64,000 nucleotides of DNA from Scenedesmus sp. ARA3 (lineage: Eukaryota > Chlorophyta > Chlorophyceae > Sphaeropleales > Scenedesmaceae). The notes below the pieces were generated by a model. That model searched no databases. It was not told the origin of the DNA and saw only the letters and a program-made list of their open reading frames with translations. The DNA lies in assembly GCA_004335835.1 (NCBI GenBank), contig RWJK01001797.1:1-64000 (forward strand), written 5' to 3'. Within the stretch, counting starts at the first letter, position 1. Each line of letters begins with the position of its first letter. Shown here in pieces: positions 21,953 to 34,518 of the stretch. The position numbers were made by a program, and so were the translations under genes.

Positions 21953-24735
21953 GGGCCACACTTGCAGGACTGGGCCGCACAGTCCTGCTGGGCTGCTGAG
22001 CACTCTATTGCCTGCTGCTTACGCTGTAGCAGCAGCAGCAGAGGCACTCTGTACATTATCACGCTAGCAGGCTCGGCAACTCCACCAGGGCGTTGCCGTG
22101 TGCTCTGCTGCACTGCTGGCGGTGCTGCACCACCTGTCAGGTGCACGAGCCAAAAGGAGTTTTGGACAGGGTTTTGTTTGGCCGAACACCAGGCAGCAGC
22201 GCAGTGTATACTAGCTAGTTTGACAGTTGCAGATGGTTGCTCTTGTTTGGTCTCCCGTTCCACGTGACAGTGGTGAACCTCAAGTCACGTACAATTGACG
22301 GCTGGGCGCACATGGGGCGCTGCAGCTGTCATGTATAACACTCCCTGTTTTGCGTGGTTGGTGCTTTCTGCCTGTGTCAAGACTGTGTGTGGTGTGTATC
22401 TATGGGCTGTGTAGCGCCTCCTGCTGGCTTTGAACAGTGTTAGCTGGTCTGCTAATCAAGCATGCAGCAAAATGGAGGGCCGTGCCTGGGAGCGAAGGGA
22501 AGGTGCAAGTGCGCATGACCCGCCATGCCTGCTGCCATGTTCATGTCAGAGCGCAGCATTGGGGTTGTATCGATGCTGTATCTCAACACTACTACATTCT
22601 GTACTTCTACCGTGTGTTTATGTACTGGTTGTGACTGTTACCTTCCTTCTTTGCAGCAGTGACTTAGAGGAACGGCTACCACCCAACAGCAGCCGGCATA
22701 ACCTTGTCTGCTACCGTCACTGCAGCTTTATGTGTTTGTGAAGTGCTACTTTACAATAGGCAATGCTCTGTTTGTGGCCTGTCCGTTGCTGCTGGCTGCA
22801 GCGCTGTTGTAGTCAGTAGCTACTGAAATGCAGCAGGGTGCTTGGCAGCTGCTGAATGCATGCACTCCAGAGCCCGCAGTTGCCAGCTTGCTCAATGCAG
22901 AAATGGATCAGCAGACACGGATGCAGCTAGCAGAGCAGGTTCAAAAGTGTGCTGTGTTCCACATGCTAGGCCAGCAGCTGTCACTGTCTTTACAGAGACA
23001 CACTCGACTCTAGCGTCGCAGCAACCCTAGCACTGGTGCTTCCGCTGTTGATGGCATTGGCATGTGTCAGACCAGTAGGCAGCTGCTCAGGCTATCACTG
23101 CAGCGGGCATGCACGTCCCATGGCACAACACAGTCGGCAGCAACCGCTCTGTACAACAGCAGTTTTCCTTGTCATGTTTTGGTTACTGGCACCTGCACCA
23201 CTGTGTTGTGCATATCGCGCGCACTGCTCAGTGCCAGGTGCTGCATTGCTTCTGGCTGCCGCCTGCCGCTTTTGAGTTGGGATGGTGTCTGGTGCTCAGG
23301 CGGCACCCGCACTGAGATTGCGGGATTTAGCCTTGGGTGCGAGTTGTGGTGGGCAGTTGTGCAGTTGAAGAAAGAAGTATGCTGGCAGGCAGCGAGGCGT
23401 CGTTTTAGAACAGCCTGCAGAGAGTGTGTGTGAGTGCGTGCGTGTTTGTGTTCTGACTATTGTTTGCTCAGGCTGGCTGCAGGACGCGTCTATGTGTATT
23501 GCCAGCATCTGCATATGAGGGGGTTAGATATGCTTGCTCGCGACCTACTAGGGCATAGTATGTACTACTGCAGGTGTTGCTGCGCTATTGCAGAGCCTGC
23601 ATTTGGCTGCCTTTTGCTGCCTGTGTGTGTGTTTGAGCGCAGTGGCACGCACGGCTGTTTGGTTTGCTGGCTTGTGCCAGCACCACACCGGCAGCATTGC
23701 ACACCTTGCCAGCTGTGGATCATCATCATCATGTTGCCAGCTGTGGATTTGTGTTTATTTCTGCTCACTCTGATGATGCAGCTGATATATAGTTGCAGTA
23801 CCACCCTCCAAAGGGTGTGACCCGCCACTTTAATGGTGGTTTATTGAGGTGACGGGCAGTCTCAGGCCAGGCTAGCGCGCGTAGCAGTTGACGAGGATGA
23901 CAGGTTTGTCAGGTTGTATCCTGCAGGCAGTCTTTAGGCGCCTCGCTCCTTACTGTCATAGCAGATCATCATGTTGAGGCTGATTGTCCTTGATGTTAGG
24001 TTCTGGTACGTTTTGGCATGGTGTGCTGGAGGTCATGTCATCCCTGCATTGTGCCTTCCTCTCGGCATATTCTGTCAGTCAGGGTAGGTGGAATGAGAGG
24101 CAGCAGTAGATGGCTATTTTGTTGGCATGGTTGCCAAATCCACACTTGCTGCTGTGCAAGGTGTACTTTCGCACGTTTTTGCGTAGTTCTTGTGTGTTGC
24201 TTGTTGCGCGAACCTGAAAGTTCGTTAAGTTGTCAAATGGTTACTATGGTCACATGTCTGTTGACGGCAGTGCAGTTTAGAAGAGGGGTAATAATGCAGT
24301 TGCTACCAAGGGGCAAGAGTTTGTATTGGCATGCTGTACATCATCACTAGGTGGGCAGAACAGCAAATCAAATGCATGAAGCTGACCTGTCCGTCCAGGG
24401 CTCAGGTCTGTACGTTGGTAGCTTTTCATACGTTCATGGCCGTAACTGGCGCCTAATCAGTAGGGTACGAGTATATTAAGCTATAAATCTATCTTCCTGC
24501 AGAAGTTGGCGATCAGCACCTCGTAAGACGACGCACGCCCGTGGATCCTGATACGTGGGAGCTCTACTTGCGCACGTAACCCACAACAGCACCTGTGTAG
24601 GGAGTCAGCTTCTGTTTATTATCGCTCTTCAACACGAAATCTACGTACTTGGTCAGGCTTGGGGTCTGCTGGTTCACCAGAGCCACTGCTGCTGCTCACG
24701 CTGCTGGCAGTAGCAGCAGTGCTGCAGCCAGAAGC
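21953..24735. other. long gene-free region
   Basis: About 2.8 kb, rich in T and G on the plus strand, like introns and 3' UTRs of this window. It lacks the CAG-rich coding texture of the neighbours. Open frames up to about 130 codons occur but none has recognisable content. It should hold the Yippee 3' UTR and the Nudix promoter; an RNA gene cannot be excluded. Confidence 0.4.
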
Positions 24736-25480
24736 ATGGCCTGCACAGCCCAGCAAGCCAGGCCGAGCGAAGCAGACCCAGCATCAGAACTATTCGAAAT
24801 ATGTGACGACTCAGGCAATGTGCTGGGTACAGAGCTCCGGAGCATAGTGCACAAGACGGGGCTACTGCACAAAGCAGTGTACTGCTTTGTGTTTGACACG
24901 CGTGGGAGGCTGCTCATACAGCGACGGTCCAGGTACGTCCTGCACCTGTTGATGGCATGTCTTGTGGGGCAGGTATACTGCTGAGGTTGATGTTTCAGCA
25001 TAGCAAGCAAGCACGTGATGTGCAGTGTGAAGTACTGGACCCGAAAAACATATGTGTCTGCGCAGTTGTTTCCAGGGAAGAAGGCGTACTGCTTAACCGG
25101 TGTGTTTATCCTTTCTCTTGCTTACCTGCAGATGTGCTTATTGCTCGCAGTAAAAAGTCTATCGGCCCCAGCCAATGGGACTTGAGTGTGGCAGAGCACT
25201 TGTCACCAGGTGTGCTGAAACAGATTCTGCGTAACAGCAGCGCTGCAAGTATGCACATGCCCTGTAGCGCTTGAATGCTGATGCACTTCTTGTTCTCGAG
25301 TGGCATAAATTTGGAATCGCTCACAAGCCGCAGCATCAGCAGCGCATCCAAAGTAATTGGGCGACCAGCCAATGCCATTCGCCACCCTGAGTACTGCCAG
25401 TGGCACCACCTGCAGGCACTGCACAAACGCCTTCGATTAGAGGCGCGGCAAACCCACCACTACAACCAGCTGTTACTGCT

Positions 25481-25521
<41 letters not shown>

Positions 25522-25995
25522 CGAGGGCTTTCGTGAGGCAGCAGCACGGGGCCTGCAGGAGGAGCTAGGCATAACTGGGGTGCTGCTGCCGCAGCAGCCG
25601 CTGGGCCCCATGCACCGGCGCAGCCTGCTGATGCCTGGCAAGTATGTTGACAATGAGCTGGTGGAGAGCTACGAGCTGAGGGGCTTCCAGGGAGAGGTGC
25701 GTGGCACTTCCTTCGTTTGTTGTTGTTGTTGGACTGCTGCTGCTGCTGATGATGATGATGATGATAAGGCGGCGGCGGCGGCTTGCGCAGCAGTGGTGGG
25801 TGCTGCCTAGCTTCTGCAGGAGAGAGGCTGTGCATGTTCAACTGCTGCAGTGCACACTAGCACATGTGCCGCCGGCCTCATTGTTTGCCCCATTGCCGTG
25901 TGGGCAGGTCATGCTGTTGCTCAGCTGGGGCGCCACAGCGCAACCTTCAAGACCACGCTACAATCCACTGGCCTGCTGTTTGTGTGTGACGGTGG

Positions 25996-26028
<33 letters not shown>

Positions 26029-26236
26029 GCAGGTCAGCTTCAACCCTGCTGAGGTGTCAGAGGTGAAGTACATTGAGCTGCCTGACCTGGTGACACAAAT
26101 GGCAGCAGAGCCACAAAACTTCACAGAGTGGTTCAGGGATGAACTCACACTGCTGTGCTTCTTCGGCTGCAAGCCAGTGGATGGCCGTGGCATCAGCCAG
26201 CAGCAGCAACGTGCCGGGGATCCAAACTTGAATTGA
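24736..26236 (+). CDS. Nudix hydrolase
   Basis: Four exons in phase: 24736-24932, 25151-25209, 25521-25696, 26033-26236, giving 211 residues. The start is the first ATG; the frame extends upstream only to a TTG. Conserved segments are ELFEICDDSGNVLGTE, GLLHKAVYCFVFDTRG, LLIQRRS, KKSIGPSQWDLSVAEHL, the Nudix box HLSPGEGFREAAARGLQEEL, YVDNELVESYELRGF and FNPAEVSEVKYIELPDL. This is the pattern of the YfcD/IPP-isomerase-like group, which hydrolyses nucleoside-diphosphate-linked substrates; the substrate here is unknown. The box departs from the consensus G(x5)E(x7)REUxEExGU at two places: the first Gly is Glu and the RE is RG. The EELG metal ligands are kept, and I recall RG at this place in plant relatives. 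No clear transit peptide is seen. Confidence 0.9.
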
Positions 26237-26874
26237 GCAGACTGGCAGCTTGCATGGAGGATCAAAAGATGCTGTGCATGCTGCGTGGTATGTGAGTGGC
26301 GCAACACTGCAGCATTGCCTGCAGCGCGCTGGCTGCCATTGTTGGCAGCAGGCCCATGTGTCCCCATCCGCAGTGCCTTTTTCTTCTGTCTGCATGATCC
26401 CCTTGGACATCTGCACGTGCATCTGTGCAGTCAGAAATCGTGTGTATGGGCTCTTGCTTTTAATGAGTAACATCCTCAAGGCAAGCATCAGCTCCTGCAC
26501 ATCCATGAAAGTGGCCAGCTGGCCAGCCTGGGCGGGTAGCGCCTCAGGTAGCGCCATCTACCTAGGACAGCAGGCTCAACAGCCGACGTCAAATTGTTTT
26601 CGGCATCGAGTATGTGGAGCGCTGTACGCATGTGGTGTAATCCGCAGCGTGGGGAGGTGCTCGCAGTCGCAACGGTTTCTCGTGAGGTATCCTTGGACAT
26701 GGAGCTCGGCGATACAGCTGCATGATTATCGCATATGAGCATGCATACGCCGCACAGTATATATTGGCTGCCTCAACATGTGATCATCAGTGTTCAAGCA
26801 GTTGCGATCATACTATTTTTTGCGATCAGCCGTACGTGCATCTCCTCGGACGTCTATCAGTGCGGTCAAGCAAC
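26237..26874. other. intergenic region
   Basis: Between the Nudix stop and the next gene's ATG. It should hold a 3' UTR and a promoter. Some AT-rich patches occur at 26720-26830. No coding or RNA gene is supported. Confidence 0.4.
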
Positions 26875-29384
26875 ATGGCGGGACTCAAGGCAACTTTGAT
26901 CCTACTGGCAATGGTAGTAACATTTGGTGAGTTTCCCGTGAGCGTGCCAGCATGCTACATGCTCTGCTGCGGCGATCAGGGCAGTTTTGTTGTGCTGGCA
27001 GCTGTGGGCCCAAAGCAGCAATCATAGCCTCTGCCAGCAGCCCCCTGCCAGCTGCAACAGCAATAAAAACATACTGAAATTCGACTGATGTACTAACTGA
27101 TATGCTGCACACGTCGCAGGCACCCATGGCGAGGCTGCAAGGATGCTTGTGCAGGCGCCAGCAGCAGGCAGCCAGGCAGTAGCTGTGGCTGATGCCTCAG
27201 CTGGAGGTGCAGGTGAGGCAAAACATTACTATTGTATCGTGTCATACCAAGCCAAGATGACACTTTTGGCAAATTGATGAGACAACGCAGCACTGCAGCA
27301 ATGGTGCTGACAGCGAAACCGCTTTTGTAAACCATCACAGCATGCATTGTGCGCACTCCCGCGCCGCACATGCACCCCAACTCCATACATGCAATGCTGC
27401 TGCTGTTGCCTCCCTGCAGGAGGTACTGCCAGTGCAACTGCCCTGGCTCAGAGCATTGCCTCTGGACAGTCTGGTGCTGCCGCGCAAGCCCTGGCAACTT
27501 CATCTGCTGCCGGCGGCGCACAGTCCCAAGCAGCTGCGCAGGCCATTGCGCAGAGTGCCAGCAAGAGTGAGTGCTGCAGATCCAGCAAGCTCGCTGCAGT
27601 TTCGTTAGAAACACGGCCTTGTGGGTTATATGACCAGTTGCAGCGCGGTGCAGGTTGCAATGCACAGTGCCTGCAGTGTGCTTGGAACAGCAGTAGCTGT
27701 GCTGCTGCACTTCTTCCAGTTCGTGGCTACACTGCATTTTTCTGATTGTCATCATCGCTGCCCACCTGTGACCCAGTTGATTGACAGCCGCTGCGGTTCA
27801 AAAACGCCAGCTTACAACAGTCAACCACGCCGCTCCCACTGTGAGCCTTCATGACGCCTGTTGCTGCTGCTGCTGCCGCTGCCGCACCTGCAGACCCCTC
27901 CGCCACCTCCCAGGCAGCTGCTCAGGCCCTCGCCACCAGCCAGGGCTCTGGCGCAGTGGCCGACACGCTGGCACAGGCCGTCAGCCAGGGCGGCAGCTCT
28001 ACTGCGCAGGCCATCGCACAGGCGTTCAGCACTGCCAGCAGCCAGGTGGGGGTGCCTGTATCGCTGCACTTGGTAGTTTGGCAGGGACCTAAGCGCCGCA
28101 CTCCTGTGCAACATGGATGGTGCAGCGTATGCATTCAACGATGTCCATCTGCTTGCAACCATTTTTGGGCATGCAGCAACTCGTCGGCCTTGCTGTGTGT
28201 TGCGTTATACTGCTGCCTGCCTCGCATCCACACGTTACAGGGCAACTCAGCCGCTGTGGCCAACGCCATCGCCCAGTCATCAGCCAAGGGAGGCTCCAAC
28301 TCAGCAGCCACTGCTCAGGTGCTGGCCCAGGCACTCGCCTCAGGCAATGGGCAGGCCAATGCACAAGCTATCGGCCAGGCCTACACACAGCAGAAGGGTG
28401 GCGTTGCAAGTACTCTGGCACAGGCCCTGACCACGGTAAGGGGTTGGTTAATATAGCATCTTGAGGCGCTCTTGTTGGTGATGTGGTAATGTGTGGCTGG
28501 ATGCTGCGTCAAGGCGAATAGCGGCTTGCTGCACAGCAACAGCATGAGCAGCAGCAGCAGCACCAAGCTGGTGGTGGTGGAGAGTGCGCTAGCAGCATCT
28601 GCACGTTCTTGCAGCAGTCACCCACAAGCCTGGCGTGCAGTCACTGCACTGATGAAAGCCTCTGCGACAACAACATCCTAAGCACTGTTTGAAGCCTACT
28701 TACCATCTGCTTATACATGTCCGTTGCATTTCTGCTTGTCCTTTTCCCTGCAGGCCAACAGCCAGGGCGGCGGCGCAGCTACTGCTGCAGGCCAGGCAGT
28801 CGCAAACGCCCTCACATCTGGAGGAGCAGAATCACAAGCCTACGCCTCTGCGCTGGCAACTGCACAGGCCTCCGGCGGCTGCGGGGCTGTTAGTAACGTG
28901 TTAGCATCTGCAGAGGCCACAGCACAGGCCTCAGGCAAGAGTGCTGCCCTGAGCCAGGCACTTGCGCAGAGCCAGGCGACTGCTGTCTCGCAGTGCCTCA
29001 TCCCTGCGTGCTCCACCAAGCCATTCGCCCGCAACTGCTGCAGCAACAGGTGGGCGCGGCTGAAGCTGTTGTACAGCTGCCAAAAAGATGTCCTTAAACT
29101 ATGCCTTCATAGCCAGTGGTGCTGTTCATCTTGCTGTGGGCAGTGGTCATTCAGTTGTGCAGGCTACGCTGCACAACGCTGGTGTCGCTGCTGGTGCTCA
29201 CAGTACCATCCACTAGCTCCGCGCATTGCGTTCAACTGCACAACTTCCTTTGTAAATCTGCTTCTCCCACTGTTGCTGCTGCTGCTGCTGCTGCAGTGCG
29301 CTGTGCCCCAGCTACCGCCAGGTCAGCCCCAAGGTCTTCCAGTCCATCATCGATGCCAACGACAGGTGCTCCTGCGCCGCCTAA
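26875..29384 (+). CDS. secreted silk-like Ala/Gln/Ser repeat protein with Cys-rich tail
   Basis: Seven exons in phase: 26875-26926, 27120-27212, 27420-27566, 27894-28045, 28241-28435, 28754-29049, 29297-29384, giving 340 residues. Exon 1 encodes a signal peptide (MAGLKATLILLAMVVTFG). Exons 3-6 encode irregular repeats built on AQAxAx, for example ALAQSIASGQSGAAAQALA, ADTLAQAVSQGGSSTAQA and TAQVLAQALASGNGQANAQ, interspersed with Gly/Ser. The end is a tail of about 50 residues with seven Cys, including NCCSN and DRCSCAA. Composition recalls silk-type fibrous proteins, though I know no orthologue. A structural extracellular or adhesive role with disulphide-linked ends is inference. Confidence 0.8.
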
Positions 29385-30792
29385 AACATCCAGGCTGGCA
29401 CAAGCCGCCTCTGCAAGTTCCTGGGGATGCTGCAGCCTAGCAAACCTGGCAGACTGCTTGTGGGGTGCAGAAAGTGTGATACTCCACCTGGCGCGTGTCA
29501 CAGCTGGTGGTCAGGGTAGTTGCCCCGGCATGAGCAGGTTGTAGAGGGCTTGTTGCACGGCTCTCGTGTGACTTGCATTGATGTGATGTCGAGATAACCT
29601 ATGGTTGGTGTAACAGTGCCTTTTCTTGTTTACAATGGTGTGGCCAGCTGCTGCAGCTTGCTACTGGTGCGAGTTTGTGTGCCGTAATAACGCGCATCAC
29701 GGATGTTATCAGCACTGTACTTTTGCAGCAAATTTTCAGGGCTATTACTGGCAGAGTTCAGGGTCGTGCTCAGCTTCCCTGTGGAGGCATTGCCAGCAGT
29801 GTCATGCTGCCTGTCAATACATGCAGTCTGCTGCTGGGCATGGTCAGCCCTGCTGCTGCATGTGCATGTGCATGCAGCACAAATCATTGTTGTCCATTGC
29901 ATGTAAGTGTCAGTCGTTGTTGTCATGCATAAGGCATCTCACGAGTTTTTATGACTCAATGGTTGACATGGTGGCACTGTACAGCACCAATTTCAAGCAT
30001 GCTGCCGTCGATTGTTTTGAGATAAAGCCGCAGTAGGATGCTGCCACCAGGCACGCTACTGTGCAGGACAAGTATGTGTTGTCAGGGTGTTGTATCTTTG
30101 CTTTCTGCTGGTCAGGTGGTCCGTGCCTTGTCATTGTTGGGCTTGGCTTGGCAATCCACCAGCAATGTTTGTGTCTGATGATGGTAACAAGCAACCACCA
30201 CGTAACATGCGGCCCAGCTTTCTTCATGATGCTGCCGTGTCGTTTACATCATGGAAACAAAAACTACAGCTCCAGTGAGCAACAGATGGACCAGAAATTA
30301 GTGGTATGCGGCACCTGCTCTGTGCCATCTGTGGTGCAGCATGGACGCACCATGTCTTTCAAACGCTGCTACCCTATGATTGCTTCTGCGCTTCACTGAG
30401 GCAGTCACACAAAGCCAGTACTGCTTTGGGGTTGCAAACAGAGCCAACATATCATTCAAAGGCAGCGTCGCTGCATCAGGACCACAACGCTTGCCCCCCT
30501 GCACGCCATGCCCATGGTACATGCCTCAGCACATCATTGTTCAGAGTCCTGCTGCCTCCAGCATCCCCAGCCACAGCAGGCACCAGCCATTCCTGCTGGT
30601 GCACAGCGCCGCACAAAACCACCCGCACGAGCCGTTGGTAAGACATGGCAAACACAGCTGGTAAAGCCGTCACAGCTGCCGTAACACACTTGGCGCCCTG
30701 GCTAGGACAGGTCCCCTCAGGGCACAGGAGCAGGAAAACTCTGCAAACTCCTTGTTCACAGGTACTCTAGCTAGCCAGCCCTTGTGCCCTAG
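29385..30792. other. region between convergent genes
   Basis: About 1.4 kb between a plus-strand and a minus-strand stop. Plus-strand frames at about 30165-30278 (VSDDGNKQPPRNM) and 30380-30643 (CFGVANRANISFKGS, then HPHEPL at a GTAAGA donor) have some coding look and could be exons of a small unrecognised gene. The rest is T-rich and most likely 3' UTR. Confidence 0.3.
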
Positions 30793-31859
30793 CTAGCTGT
30801 GGTGACCAGTGCGCACAACCGTCCTGTCCACTGCTGCTCCTGCAGGCAGCCCCGCCCTGCCGGAGCCAGGCCTGATGCCACCCCGCACAGGCGTCACTGG
30901 GCTGCCAGGCTGGCTCACTGCATGTGCCAGCACATGCCCCGACTGCTGCAGCTGCATTGGCAGGTCCTGGAAGCTGTAGCTGATGTACTCTGTCCAGTGC
31001 ACTTCCGCACTGTCCGTTGTCACCATCCTGCCTGCAGCTCCTGCAGGCCCTGCTGATGCCGGCTGGTCCTGCTGCTGTGCCTGCTGCTTGAGGCTTGGCT
31101 CTGGCATTACTGCCGTGTGCAATGCAGGCTGCAGCGTGCGTGAAGCTGGGCTGACGGGGCTGTATGGCAGCCCAGCAGGCTGTGCATAGTATGCTGCAGG
31201 TGGTGGTGTTGCCTCAGGCATGAAGCCAGGGTGCCACTGGCTACCAGTCAAGCTGTGAGACAGAGGGCTGCCAAAGCCGGCACCGTCAGCCTCCCGTGCG
31301 TAGCCACTGGTTGCTGCTGCTGGTGAAGGTGGCATTACTGCTGCTGCTGCTGGCCGTGCCTCTGCCTCTGCTGGCCGCCTGTACTTAGGTGAGGTGCTTG
31401 TGATCTGCCTGCCAACAGTCTCCAGGTTGCTGGCTGCCAATGCTGCTGCAGCACGCTTCCTAGGACTGCTTGGCGAGCCTGGTGCTGATCCTGCTCTGTC
31501 AGCTGCAAGAGGCGTGCCAACATTCAGGCTACTGGGTTTTGCGTTGGTCTTGCCCCTCCGCTGCGCCTCCCTGGCTGCTGGGCTGCATGGTGCTGCGGCA
31601 TCTGCAGCTGCCAGCTTTGCTGGAGGTGTGCTCCTACTGCCGCCGCTACCACCACAAGCGCCCAGCGCGCTGGTGCGGGCTGCTGCTGTTGGTGATTTGG
31701 GTGGTTTTGGACTCACCGGCGACATGCTGCGTTCCTGCATGCCTGCGGCAATTGGGGACGGTGGATGAGAGGCAACTGCTGCTGCTGCAGTGCCTACTGC
31801 TGGGCTGGCAACCTGGCGGCCCCAATGTGCGGCAGCAATGCTTGGGCTAGGTGGTGGAG

Positions 31860-31899
<40 letters not shown>

Positions 31900-33147
31900 T
31901 GCTGCCAGCAGTCCATTGACGCCGGATACTGTTGGGCTGGAAACCTGGTAGCTGTTGGGCTCGCCAAGCATGCCTGAAAATGGTGAGCGGGGTGCTGCTG
32001 CTGCATGAGATGCCAGCAGCCTTGTGAACAAGCTGCCGTCAACCACCAAGCCAGGCAGGCTTTTCAGGGCAGCTGCTAACGCCACTGGTGCCACTGCTGC
32101 AGCAGCAGTCAGACAGTCAACTGGGCAGCTGGCATATGGCACAGGGCTGCAGGTGGCTGGTGCTCCCGTAGCAGCAGGGCTTGCAGGAACCTGCAGCATG
32201 CCGTTTCTGAACATTTCAAGCAGCGCGGAGCGGTCAAGGCTTGCAGCTGCCTCCTCTGCTGCTGCCGCCGCTGCTGCTACTGCTGCAGCCAAGGTGACAA
32301 CAGGTGGTGCTGTCGTGCTTCCAGTGGCTGTTGCTGTTGTTGCTGTTGCTGCTGTTGCTGCTGGTGCTGGCAATGCTTGCATCACTGTTGTGTTGGCTGT
32401 GCATATTTGCGTGCTTGCTGGAGGGTACTGGGGGTGATAGTAGATCTCTGCGTGCTGGCCGTCAGGCAGTTGGAAGGCATGCATGATGGGACCCATGCCA
32501 TAGCTCAAGATGCCTGCAAGGCACAGAAAACACGGGTGGATAGACATCAGGCATGAACATGGGTATGTAGCTTCCCAAAGCTGCATGGTGCTGCAGTTTT
32601 CAGCTTTCATCACCTACAGTAAGGCAGCCGTTAGGTGCAGCAGTCATTGCAGCAGCTGCTCAAAATGCCTGGGTGCGGTGCGCAGACTGCGTGCAGCTAG
32701 GATGTGCCTGTTTTATTACTGTCAAAGCTCCAAGTAGCAGCTGTGCACCTTTAAACATGCGTTGTTGCTTCAAGTGTGTGTAGGCCGCCTCTCACCTCCA
32801 GCACAGCTGCCTGTGGTGTCTTCGGTGTCAACGTAGTGCACTCTCAGCACATGCTGTCGAGCAAACTTGCAGCGGTTACAAGGCATTGTGGGCTCACAAG
32901 TTGGTTCAGCACAAACCAGAGGCGACACAATGTAGATGGAGCTGCTGCTGCCCTTGAATATGGGTGACAGGTGCTGCTCATAGTCGCCACACATGAGCAG
33001 GTCCACCAGAGACACATAGCACGTTGAAACTGGGCTCAAACATTCGTTCTCTTCCCAGGCTGCATCGGCTGACACGGACTCGTCCAGAGTGGCTATCGTC
33101 CCAAACGGTCTCCTGCTGTCGACAGCCAAGCACCGCCAGGTAGCCAG
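30793..33147 (-). CDS. unrecognised Ser/Pro/Ala-rich protein (5' end not located)
   Basis: Two exons join in phase: 33147-32796 (from a CTTACTAG acceptor) and 32513-30793, ending in TAG, about 690 residues. The N-terminal part looks folded: VSLVDLLMCGDYEQHLSPIF, a Cys-rich MPCNRCKFARQHVLRVHYVD, then GILSYGMGPIMHAFQLPDG and EIYYHPQYPP. The remaining 500 residues are low complexity, rich in Ala, Ser and Pro, with many SP sites (SPVSPKPPKSP), so probably disordered and a target for proline-directed kinases. There is no ATG in the first exon, so more exons lie upstream; a frame with PDLLVVTDNEVSGTEEDL on the minus strand near 33450-33385 may be one. I do not recognise the family. Confidence 0.6.
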
Positions 33148-34518
33148 CTAGTAAGGGTGACGTAGTAGACTAGTAATGCAAATTACATTGCTATCGTGTG
33201 AAGTGCGGCGGTGCCAGCGGCTGTATGGCAGAAAAGCGCATTGCCGCCAAATCATGCCCGCCTTATGCTTGCGAATGAACAAACGTCGCGCACCATCACA
33301 AGTTACAACCAATCAACCTGTGAAGGCTACAAACAGACACGGGACGTCATCTAAACAGTGGAGTGACTGTCACTGGCAGTACCTGACAAGTCTTCTTCTG
33401 TACCTGACACTTCATTGTCTGTGACCACCAGCAAGTCAGGCTGGGCAAGTTCCAAGTTTCGCAAATGTGCCGTCCTGCCTGGCCAACAAGTCCCAGGAAC
33501 ACACACCCAAACCCTTGGCAGGCGCCAACTCGCATGCGCCGCAGCTGAGCTGGCCTACAACCCGGGGCAGATAACACAAGGTATCAGCATCAGACCCCAT
33601 GTTCAGGCAAGCCATGACCAGGTCCAGCCTTGAGCGCCCACACACTGCAACGTACGTGCTGCACACTACTGACCGGTACAGCAGCAGATCCTCCTGCAGG
33701 TGCACCAATGAATATGCCGTTCCCCAGCATGCACCACACATCCTGAGGCCATCGCTGGCACTCAGGTGATGCAATGCAGCACAGGGCGTACTTTTAAGCA
33801 GAACCAGCAGAAGGAGGACAATCACACAGGTGCCGCCTGTCACTGGCAGTAACGGGGCACATGCGCACCTGTACGTGCGGCACATGCTTTGATGGCAGCA
33901 AGCATGAAAGCACACAAGCCCTGTTATACGTCCTACGCGTCAGCTGTGCTGCTCAAGACCCTCCAAACTGTGCGCTGTGTCTGTTGCAGCCTGCTGCAAC
34001 TGCACACTAACTAGCGCGCTCTCTCTCCACTCTGCCAAGTGCGTGCCAGCAACCTTCACACAGATTTGGCACTGTAAAGCAGTACGCTGACACACAGCAC
34101 GCTGTGTGCAAACACACAGTACCACACACATCTCACAATCTTCTGTATGCCAAGTGCAGCTGCTGCCTCTCAACTGTGCACCGCCACTCCTCATCTCTCT
34201 GAGATGCTGCCACCAATACCCCATTGCCAACATGACACCCTTTCTCATAACTTCTACCTGCAACCATCATCTTCTCAATCTGCGCTAGCATTACCCACCA
34301 GCGCAAACCCGGCAGGCGGTACCTCAGTTGCTGCTGCAGCTGCCACTGAGGTGTGCTGTGCCCAGAAAATGTTGCAGCAGCGTGGCATTGTTGCTTGCAG
34401 CACAGCAGCCATGCCATTGCCCATGCTGCGCTGCTGGACGTCTAGCTGCACAACACGCACTGCTGCTATGCTGCCGCAATGGAGGCGCGCCACCTGCCCC
34501 AAAGATGCCCTGCTGCTG
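33148..34518. other. unresolved region, probably 5' part of the minus-strand gene
   Basis: About 1.4 kb between the located exons of the unrecognised gene and the AHA1-domain stop. It probably holds the missing first exons and promoter of that gene and the 3' UTR of the AHA1-like gene. No C-terminal AHSA1 domain was found on the minus strand here. Confidence 0.35.

Noticed and set aside
30306..30664. Possible small plus-strand gene with CFGVANRANISFKGS and HSAAQNHPHEPL
   Set aside because: It has some coding look but no confirmed start, end or family, so it is only mentioned in the regional note.
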